This document shows, in pieces, positions 58,367-64,000 of a DNA stretch of 64,000 nucleotides; position 1 is the stretch's first letter, and each line of letters starts with the position of its first letter. The translations under genes and the position numbers were made by a program. The stretch is from JAGVSV01 sp040766135. Lineage in GTDB: Bacteria > Bacillota > Clostridia > Christensenellales > Aristaeellaceae. The DNA is taken from the NCBI GenBank assembly GCA_040766135.1, contig JAXGRA010000009.1, positions 1 to 64,000 of the forward strand, given 5' to 3'. The notes below the pieces were generated by a model. The model ran no database searches. It saw nothing but the letters and a program-made list of their open reading frames with translations, and was not told where the DNA came from.

Positions 58367-59272
58367 ATGGCTGGTGAAAAACGAAGTTGGTACTATCGGC
58401 TGAGTTTCCCCCGAAAGACAGCCCTGTGGGGGTTCATCTTCCTGCTGCCTTGGCTGCTGGGCTTCCTTCTGCTGTTCCTGGTGCCCATGGCGCAGACCTT
58501 CCAGTACAGCTTTAACAACCTGGAGATTGTGCCCACCGGCGGCATCAAGCTGACGCCCGTTGGCTTTGAGAACTTCCGCCACGCATTGATGGTGGATCCC
58601 AACTTCAACCCGGCGCTGGTCAACACGCTGATTGAAGTGGTGTTGTACACGCCGATGATCATCATCTTCTCCCTGTTGTGCGCGATACTCCTCAACGGGA
58701 AGTTCCGGGGCCGCGCGGTGGCGCGCGCGATATTCTTCATCCCCATCATCATGGCCACCGGTCTGATGATGCAGCGGGTAACCAACCTGTCCGGCCAGAT
58801 GCAGGCCGTCACCGAGGCCGAAGGCGGCATCTACGGCGCAGGGTTTATCGCGCAGCTGCTGTTCAACTTGGGCGTAGGCAACCAACTGGTGCAATACCTG
58901 CTGGACATGGTCAACCGCATCTTTGAGATTGTCTCGCTGTCCGGCATCCAGATCCTTATCTTCCTGGCAGCGCTGCAGGCCATCTCCCCCTCGTTGTACG
59001 AGGTGGCCAAAATCGAAGGCGCAACGGCCTATGAAACGTTCTGGAAAGTGACGGTGGTGATGGTATCCCCCATGATATTAACGTGCACCATCTACACCAT
59101 GAGTGACCTGTTTGCACGCAGCGACATCATGACCCTGGTGTACGACCTGGCCTTCCGCCAGTCCCGCTATGGCTTGAGCGCCGCGATGAGCAGCATCTAC
59201 CTGCTGCTGAGCGTGCTGACCATCGGCATTGCTGTGCTGATGCTGCGAAAGGTGGTATTCTATTATGACTGA
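58367..59272 (+). CDS. Carbohydrate ABC transporter permease, MalF-type (pair 2)
   Basis: A 301-residue permease (TALWGFIFLLPWLLGFLLLF, with EAA-type loop YEVAKIEGATAYETFWKVTV). ATG 58367 has AGGAGG upstream, 1 nt after the DUF5696 stop; a longer frame overlaps that gene. It is a second, distinct permease pair in the same operon, which could give the system two substrates or a pair for each binding protein. Confidence 0.92.
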   Translation: MAGEKRSWYYRLSFPRKTALWGFIFLLPWLLGFLLLFLVPMAQTFQYSFNNLEIVPTGGIKLTPVGFENFRHALMVDPNFNPALVNTLIEVVLYTPMIIIFSLLCAILLNGKFRGRAVARAIFFIPIIMATGLMMQRVTNLSGQMQAVTEAEGGIYGAGFIAQLLFNLGVGNQLVQYLLDMVNRIFEIVSLSGIQILIFLAALQAISPSLYEVAKIEGATAYETFWKVTVVMVSPMILTCTIYTMSDLFARSDIMTLVYDLAFRQSRYGLSAAMSSIYLLLSVLTIGIAVLMLRKVVFYYD

Positions 59273-60293
59273 ACGGACAGAGCGCCTCGTGCTTCCCAAC
59301 GAAATCCTGCAGCGGCGCGAACGGCGCAAAATACGCGCTGCCAATGCTGCGCGCAGCTTTGTGGTCAACGTGTTCCGCTATGCGCTGATCATCTGCCTGT
59401 CGTATCTGATCTTGGCGCCGATATTTATCAACATCTCCACGGCGTTTACCTACCCCAGGGATGTGGGCCTGTCCTCCTCCATCTGGATTCCCTCGCGCGT
59501 ATCGACGGAGAACTGGCATGTATCCATGCTGGTGCTCAACTACAAGACCGCGCTGCCCTACACCCTTGTGCAGACGGCGATCATTGCCATCCTGCAAACG
59601 CTGTGCGCCATGCTGGCGGCGTATTCCTTCGCCCGGCTGAGGTTCCCGGGGCGCGGGCTGCTGTTTGCCTGCGTGGTGTTCACCATCATCGTGCCGCCGC
59701 AGGTGTTCATGCTGCCGCAGTACGTCTACTTCCGCAACTTTGACTTCTTCGGCATCATCAAGGCCATCACCGGCAAGCCGCTCAACCTGTTGGGCAACCC
59801 GCTGTCGCTGGTGCTGGTCAACGTCACCGGCGTGGGCCTGAAGGGCGGGCTATTCATCTACATCCTGCGTCAAACCTACCGTGGCCTGCCCAAGGCGCTG
59901 GAGGAGGCCGCCTATGTGGACGGCGCCGGCTTCATGCGCACCTTCTGGGGCATTGTGGTGCCCTCGTCCACCTCAGGGTTGCTGACCGTCATGGTGCTGT
60001 CCTTTGTGTGGAACTGGAACGACGCGTACTACATCCGCCTGTTTGACTCCGCCAACACCAACAACCTGATGCTGGCCTACACCCGGGCTGTAGGCTCGGT
60101 GGACGAAGCCATTGCGCGCATCGCCAGCCAGGTGCCTGCGCACTATGCATTTTTACAGAAGAACCCCATGTACGAAGCAGCTATCGGCAAAACAGCCGCG
60201 CTGCTGGTCTTCCTGCCGCTGGTGTTCCTGTACATGATCATCCAGCGCCGCTTCGTGCAAGGCGTCGAGCGCAGCGGTATCGCAGGGGATTGA
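59265..60293 (+). CDS. Carbohydrate ABC transporter permease, MalG-type (pair 2)
   Basis: A 342-residue permease with EAA-type loop ALEEAAYVDGAGFMRTFWGI and the FARLRFPGRGLLFACVVFTI segment. It overlaps pair-2 MalF-type gene by 8 nt. Last gene of the cluster; a perfect GC hairpin terminator follows. Confidence 0.92.
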   Translation: MTERTERLVLPNEILQRRERRKIRAANAARSFVVNVFRYALIICLSYLILAPIFINISTAFTYPRDVGLSSSIWIPSRVSTENWHVSMLVLNYKTALPYTLVQTAIIAILQTLCAMLAAYSFARLRFPGRGLLFACVVFTIIVPPQVFMLPQYVYFRNFDFFGIIKAITGKPLNLLGNPLSLVLVNVTGVGLKGGLFIYILRQTYRGLPKALEEAAYVDGAGFMRTFWGIVVPSSTSGLLTVMVLSFVWNWNDAYYIRLFDSANTNNLMLAYTRAVGSVDEAIARIASQVPAHYAFLQKNPMYEAAIGKTAALLVFLPLVFLYMIIQRRFVQGVERSGIAGD

Positions 60294-60320
60294 TTGCCAG
60301 AACAATTACAAACGTGTTGG

Positions 60321-60350
60321 CCCGGGGCAAAGCATACGCTTTGCCCCGGG
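60321..60350 (+). terminator. Terminator of the DUF5696 cluster
   Basis: CCCGGGGCAAAGC / GCTTTGCCCCGGG, 13 perfect pairs, loop ATAC, followed by TGGGTTTTGG. Confidence 0.85.
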
Positions 60351-61174
60351 TGGGTTTTGGTGAAGTTTGTGGAAAAACGATGCTTTAAGTACGTATCATT
60401 AGTCTATGAAAGGAATTGTAGTTATATCGGACTTTAATACCAGAGCTTATTTACGCTATAATGGAGCTTGTTGATGATATTGCAAAGCAGAAAAAGTGTA
60501 TGCGTGAAACAATATTGATCTTCAACTATAGTTTGTCTTGCTATCGCTCAATGTCTCAAATCGCAAGGATGCTAACAGAAAATTGGGATCGCATGTAATG
60601 CCGCATATGAAATCAAACAAATAGAACAGAAAATAACCAGCCTGTCATGCTGACTTCTTTTGAAAGGCGAGCAATCAACAATATTGAGAAAGCAAAAGCG
60701 GATGTTGGGGGAAATTGGCCTGTTTGAGAATTGATAACTGGTAACCGAGGTTTCTTCTTTATGACTTATTGGCACATGGGTTAGCAATTTTGGCGATTCT
60801 GGAAGTGTTCTATTGTGGGAGATGTATCGAAAAACGCAATCTTAATACAATGCAAGGGAACATCCGATGCAATATTTTAATTGAAAAAGGATGAAAGCAC
60901 CGGTTTCTTGTGTAATAGATAGAATATCATCTGCAACCATTGCATGGGGTAGCAATCTTGAAATATCAGATATAAAAGTCGTGGCTGGCTTATGGATATT
61001 TTATGCATTAACCGCATTTCAGAAAGTGTCATAGTCTATTCTAATTTGAGATGAATTGCAATTTATTTGATCCGCTAACTGAGGAATCATATTAGCGAAG
61101 ATAAATAATGGACAACAATTAGCAATTTTTACAGTAAGGATTACTAGGTTCATGGAATAACGGAGAGGAAAATA

Positions 61175-61315
61175 ATGGATGGATTTTGGAACATGAAAAA
61201 ATATCTATGGAACGGTTCGTTAAAGAACTTTGAAATAATGGACAGGAGGGTTAGGAGAATGCTCGGCAAAGTTGTAAAAGCGATTTGGTTTGGACATTAC
61301 GAATACCGGTTGTAG
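61175..61315 (+). CDS. Small ORF with ribosome binding site and terminator, unknown function
   Basis: A 46-residue basic, Trp/Tyr-rich peptide beginning MDGFWNMKKYLWNGSLKNF and ending WFGHYEYRL. GGAGAGG lies 7 nt before the ATG and an intrinsic terminator begins 32 nt after the stop. It is too short to judge conservation by eye. It could be a toxin-like or regulatory peptide, or the remnant of a larger gene. Confidence 0.35.
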   Translation: MDGFWNMKKYLWNGSLKNFEIMDRRVRRMLGKVVKAIWFGHYEYRL

Positions 61316-61347
61316 GTAAGGGGGGTCATACATTTTGAGAAAATTAG

Positions 61348-61382
61348 AAACCGGATTGTTGATTTATAATAAAATCCGGTTT
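61348..61382. terminator. Hairpin with T-run between the small ORF and degV
   Basis: AAACCGGATT / AATCCGGTTT, 10 perfect pairs, followed by further T residues on the plus strand; on the minus strand it lies 46 nt past the degV stop. Probably bidirectional. Confidence 0.75.
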
Positions 61383-61428
61383 TTGATAGTTATACTAGTG
61401 TTTATTTGCTATTAACGCTTAGTAGTTG

Positions 61429-62268
61429 TTACTTCTTAAAAAACGCCACTGCCACAGCACCAGGCCCTGCGTGGGTGCCGATGACGGAGCCAAGGGTGGC
61501 GTAGCGCACTTCGTTCAGATCATTCTCCCACAAAGGCCTGCTGTCCTCAATGTATTTCAGCAAAAGCGCATTGGACAGGCCGCTGTAGCCCAGCAGCACG
61601 GGCTTGGTAAAATCAATGCCGCCGGCTTTTTCAATTTCCTGTACCAGCAGGTTGTTGCCGCGCTTGGAGCCCATCGCTTTGCCAAGGACGTTGATTTTAC
61701 CGGCAATGACCGAAAGCACGGGCTTGATGTTGAGAATGGTGCCCGCAAACGCGGCGGTCTTTGACAGGCGTCCGCCCTTTTGGAGGTATTCCAAGGTGTC
61801 AACCAGCGCAACGATGACGATTTTCTTTTTGGCTTCCTCAATTTTTGCCACAACGGTTTGAGCGTCCATGCCCTGGTCGATGTAGGTGAAGGCCAGTTCG
61901 GTCAAAATGCCGGTGCCCACGGCCGCTGTTTCGCTATCGATCACATATACGTTTTCATAGTCCTGCGCTGCAAGGGTGGCGCTTTGGTAGGTGCCGGACA
62001 GCTTGGAGGCTAAGGTGATCACAATGCAGGCTTCGTCGGCTTCCTTGGCCTGCTGGAACTGCTTGGCAAAGCCCGCCGGCGTGGCCTGGCTGGTGGTGGG
62101 CAGCACGTCGGTTTCGACCAGCTTTTGATAAAAGGTGTTATGGTCGATGGTCACGCCGTCGATATATTCCTCCTCGCCAAAGCGCACGGTGAGGGGAACA
62201 ACCTGCACCCGCTGTTTATGCTCCGGCATCAGGTCTGTGGTGGAGTCTACGATCATTCTGATTTTCAT
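61429..62268 (-). CDS. DegV family fatty-acid-binding protein
   Basis: The 279-residue protein has all the usual DegV landmarks: MIVDSTTDLMPE at the N-terminus, PTTSQATPAGFAKQFQ, ITLASKLSGTYQSATLA, VIDSETAAVGTGI, LEYLQKGGRLSKTAAF and HAGPGAVAVAF at the end. DegV proteins (FakB type) bind a fatty acid and present it to the FakA kinase domain for phosphorylation. FakA is not in the window. Confidence 0.93.
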   Translation of the reverse strand: MKIRMIVDSTTDLMPEHKQRVQVVPLTVRFGEEEYIDGVTIDHNTFYQKLVETDVLPTTSQATPAGFAKQFQQAKEADEACIVITLASKLSGTYQSATLAAQDYENVYVIDSETAAVGTGILTELAFTYIDQGMDAQTVVAKIEEAKKKIVIVALVDTLEYLQKGGRLSKTAAFAGTILNIKPVLSVIAGKINVLGKAMGSKRGNNLLVQEIEKAGGIDFTKPVLLGYSGLSNALLLKYIEDSRPLWENDLNEVRYATLGSVIGTHAGPGAVAVAFFKK

Positions 62269-62301
62269 GGCTGTTTCTCCTTCTTGTTGGATGTTATATG
62301 C

Positions 62302-63525
62302 TTAATAATGAAAGCCGAACGTAAAGATCGCCTCGGGATCCGCATAGTTTTCATTGGGCACCCACATCACGGTTTTGTCCGTCAGGTTATAGATGGCGCT
62401 GTGGACGGTGCAGCCGTTGTCGTCATCGTTGTCCCATCCGCGCCGGCCCACGGCCTGGAGGATGTCCATGGCGGCCTGCTCGTCCTGCACGATGCCGTCC
62501 GTTTTGTTCAGCTCCTCATAGATGCGCAGGTACCGGTCATAGCCCTTTTTATCCTCCGCGGGCGAATCGTCATAATAGCCGGGCTGGATGATAAAGTTGG
62601 TAATCACCTGATAGTCGGTGGCCGCTTCCATGGGGCCGATGTGCTCGTCTGCATCGTTGTAGGTGACCTTCAGTTCGCGCTTGCTGCCGTCATTGTCGGT
62701 GGCGTCCGTGCCGGCCACCCATTCCAGGATGACGCTTTTGCCGCTGGCATCGGCCACCATGTAGTGATAAGAGGTCTTGGCCGAATCGTGCATGTCATAC
62801 GCCGAAGCGATGTCCACGGCCTCCTCCACGCTGCCTGCATAGTCAAGGATCAGGCGCAGCAGGGTGGTGGATGTAAAGTCCGGCTTGTCGGTGTTCTGGT
62901 CGGTGGCCACGGTCGTTTCGCCGCCCTGATAGGTCATAAATATGCCGCAGCTGACGCCCGCATCATTGATGCCGTCCAGCGGGGCATAGGTGGCGGTAAG
63001 GCAGGTGATTTTGTCTTTCAAGCCCTGCACGTTTTTGTTGACATCAATGCCCAAAAACTGCAAGTCCACGCTGGAAATGGAAGCATGGCGGCCCGCGTTC
63101 GCCTCGGTAAAAACGATGCAGGTATTGGTCTTTGAAAAGTCATAGTTGCGCGCAAAAAGCGCATCGCCGTCTTTGGTCGTTGCCGTAAAGGCGGAGCAGC
63201 CGATTTCAGGATCGCTGATGTCAATTTCAATCAATCCCTTGGTGATGTTCTTGGTCACAAAACGGATCAGCTCCGTATCGTTTTTGACGCCGCCCTGCTT
63301 GACAAAATCATCCAGGTAAAAGCCGCCCTTTACGTGCATGGTATAGACGGCGCCGTCCAGGTGGGCATCGTTGCGATCCCGGATCATTTTCAAGCTGGCC
63401 ACGGTGGCGATTTCATCCTGCCACAAAAAGAATACAGCGGCCAAAAGAATCAAAACGACGGCCAGAAGAACGGCCATTATCTTTCTAAAAATTCTTTTTC
63501 CCTTCATCCTGTGCGTTTTTCTCAT
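62302..63525 (-). CDS. Ntn-hydrolase, linear amide C-N hydrolase (choloylglycine/C45-like)
   Basis: A 407-residue protein with one N-terminal membrane segment (about residues 16-34, IMAVLLAVVLILLAAVFFLW) and an outer Ntn-hydrolase domain. The likely nucleophile is Cys in EIGCSAFTATTKDGDALFAR, with NYDF following, as in penicillin acylase/choloylglycine hydrolase relatives. SYHYMVADASGKSVILEWVA and FIIQPGYYD are further family-like segments. The Cys is not N-terminal, so processing after residue ~108 or a C45-like mechanism would be needed. Substrate unknown. AAAGGAGG precedes ATG 63525. Confidence 0.75.
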   Translation of the reverse strand: MRKTHRMKGKRIFRKIMAVLLAVVLILLAAVFFLWQDEIATVASLKMIRDRNDAHLDGAVYTMHVKGGFYLDDFVKQGGVKNDTELIRFVTKNITKGLIEIDISDPEIGCSAFTATTKDGDALFARNYDFSKTNTCIVFTEANAGRHASISSVDLQFLGIDVNKNVQGLKDKITCLTATYAPLDGINDAGVSCGIFMTYQGGETTVATDQNTDKPDFTSTTLLRLILDYAGSVEEAVDIASAYDMHDSAKTSYHYMVADASGKSVILEWVAGTDATDNDGSKRELKVTYNDADEHIGPMEAATDYQVITNFIIQPGYYDDSPAEDKKGYDRYLRIYEELNKTDGIVQDEQAAMDILQAVGRRGWDNDDDNGCTVHSAIYNLTDKTVMWVPNENYADPEAIFTFGFHY

Positions 63526-63539
63526 GGTTCATCCTCCTT

Positions 63540-64000
63540 TTATTTCAAAAAAATATGCAGCAGCTTTTCAAAAAGCTTGCTTTTATAGGGTTGATACCTT
63601 ATGGGCAAGTCCAGCCACGTCTTTTTATCCACAATGGATTTATAGTGGGAGAAGGCGTCAAAGCCGTCTTTGCCGTGGTAGGAGCCCATGCCGCTCTCGC
63701 CCACGCCGCCAAAGCCCATTTCGCTGGTGGCCAGGTGGATAACTACATCGTTGATGCAGCCGCCGCCGTAGTGCAATTCGGTGGTCACGCGCCGGATGCG
63801 CTCCTTGTTGCTGGAAAACAAATACAGCGCAAGGGGTTTTTCTTTATCCTTTAAATCGTCCACCATCGCATCAAAATCATCAAACGTTAAAATGGGCATG
63901 ATGGGCCCGAAGATTTCCTCGCCCATGACCGCATCGTCGTGCGTGACATTGTCCATTACGGTGGGGGCGATTTGGTGGGTGGCCTCGTTCACCTCCCCGC
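63540..64000 (-). CDS. Aldehyde dehydrogenase, C-terminal part (cut by window edge)
   Basis: The 3' part of a gene entering from the right edge. EEIFGPIMPILTFDDFDAMV, KPLALYLFSSNKERIRRVTT, GGGCINDVVIHLATSEMGFG, GVGESGMGSYHGKDGFDAFS and HYKSIVDKKTWLDLPIRYQP are typical of class 3-type aldehyde dehydrogenases that end in a hydrophobic, basic tail (LFEKLLHIFLK). The catalytic Cys and Glu lie outside the window. Oxidises a fatty or aromatic aldehyde by family. Confidence 0.9.
   Translation of the reverse strand, partial: GEVNEATHQIAPTVMDNVTHDDAVMGEEIFGPIMPILTFDDFDAMVDDLKDKEKPLALYLFSSNKERIRRVTTELHYGGGCINDVVIHLATSEMGFGGVGESGMGSYHGKDGFDAFSHYKSIVDKKTWLDLPIRYQPYKSKLFEKLLHIFLK

Larger units (their letters stand above)
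60351..61428. other. AT-rich region of ~1.1 kb with no recognisable gene
   Basis: Base composition is clearly more AT-rich than either flank. I found no long frame on either strand with family similarity. A 45-codon frame at 60461-60598 and a reading run at about 60745-60895 may be decayed coding sequence. One small ORF with SD and terminator at 61175-61315 is listed separately. Confidence 0.6.

Noticed and set aside
60572..60787. 71-codon minus-strand frame in the AT-rich gap
   Set aside because: No SD, no recognisable domain and atypical composition; not supported as a gene.

Overview
The window reads as a chromosomal segment of an anaerobic, fermentative bacterium, most likely a Bacillota (Clostridia-type) lineage. 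The evidence is strong AGGAGG-type ribosome binding sites, citrate lyase, a glycyl radical enzyme with its activase, a DegV protein, a DUF5696/YIP1 carbohydrate-import cluster without its own ATPase, and Bacillota-like MetA/MetY. The substrate-binding proteins have plain Sec signal peptides rather than clear lipoboxes, which is unusual for a monoderm, so the phylum call is an inference. No rRNA, tRNA or CRISPR array was seen.

Layout. 1-5.1 kb: the 3' end of a large surface protein, two orphan ABC binding proteins and a LacI regulator. 5.2-7.2 kb (minus): lysR-citC. 7.27-8.89 kb: an insertion sequence with doubled terminal repeats. 9.2-32.0 kb (plus): a long di/tricarboxylate island. It holds an AbrB-family membrane protein, a tripartite tricarboxylate transporter (tctCBA), a CitMHS citrate carrier, citrate lyase citDEF, an aconitase, an isocitrate-dehydrogenase-like enzyme, a beta-propeller lactonase-like protein, a TAXI-TRAP transporter, a DUF6282 protein, a LarA-like epimerase, an MmgE/PrpD protein and a YbhJ-like hydratase. 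A strong terminator closes it.

32.0-35.6 kb (minus): an AT-richer, resistance-like block with a GNAT-pyrophosphatase-like fusion, a nucleotidyltransferase-phosphotransferase (ANT-APH) fusion, a second APH and a GNAT remnant. 35.7-38.6 kb (minus): a YhcH-like/Cys-rich fusion and methionine genes metA and metY. 38.7-42.1 kb: a small membrane protein and a glycyl radical enzyme with activase. 42.3-47.0 kb (minus): a rhamnose/AI-2-type sugar ABC transporter. 47.3-60.3 kb (plus): an ABC import cluster with two binding proteins, two permease pairs, an NHL-TPR membrane protein, a YIP1 protein and a DUF5696 protein. 60.35-61.4 kb: an AT-rich gap with at most small ORFs. 61.4-64 kb (minus): DegV, an Ntn-type amidase and a cut aldehyde dehydrogenase.

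How the genes work together. The central island can import tricarboxylates by three unrelated carriers. It can split citrate with citrate lyase or isomerise and oxidise it with aconitase and isocitrate dehydrogenase. The lactonase-like, LarA-like, PrpD-like and YbhJ-like genes in the same transcription unit suggest that a lactone, epimer or unsaturated or hydroxylated relative of citrate is also used; that last step is inference. The 47-60 kb cluster looks like an oligosaccharide import and processing system that borrows an ATPase encoded elsewhere.
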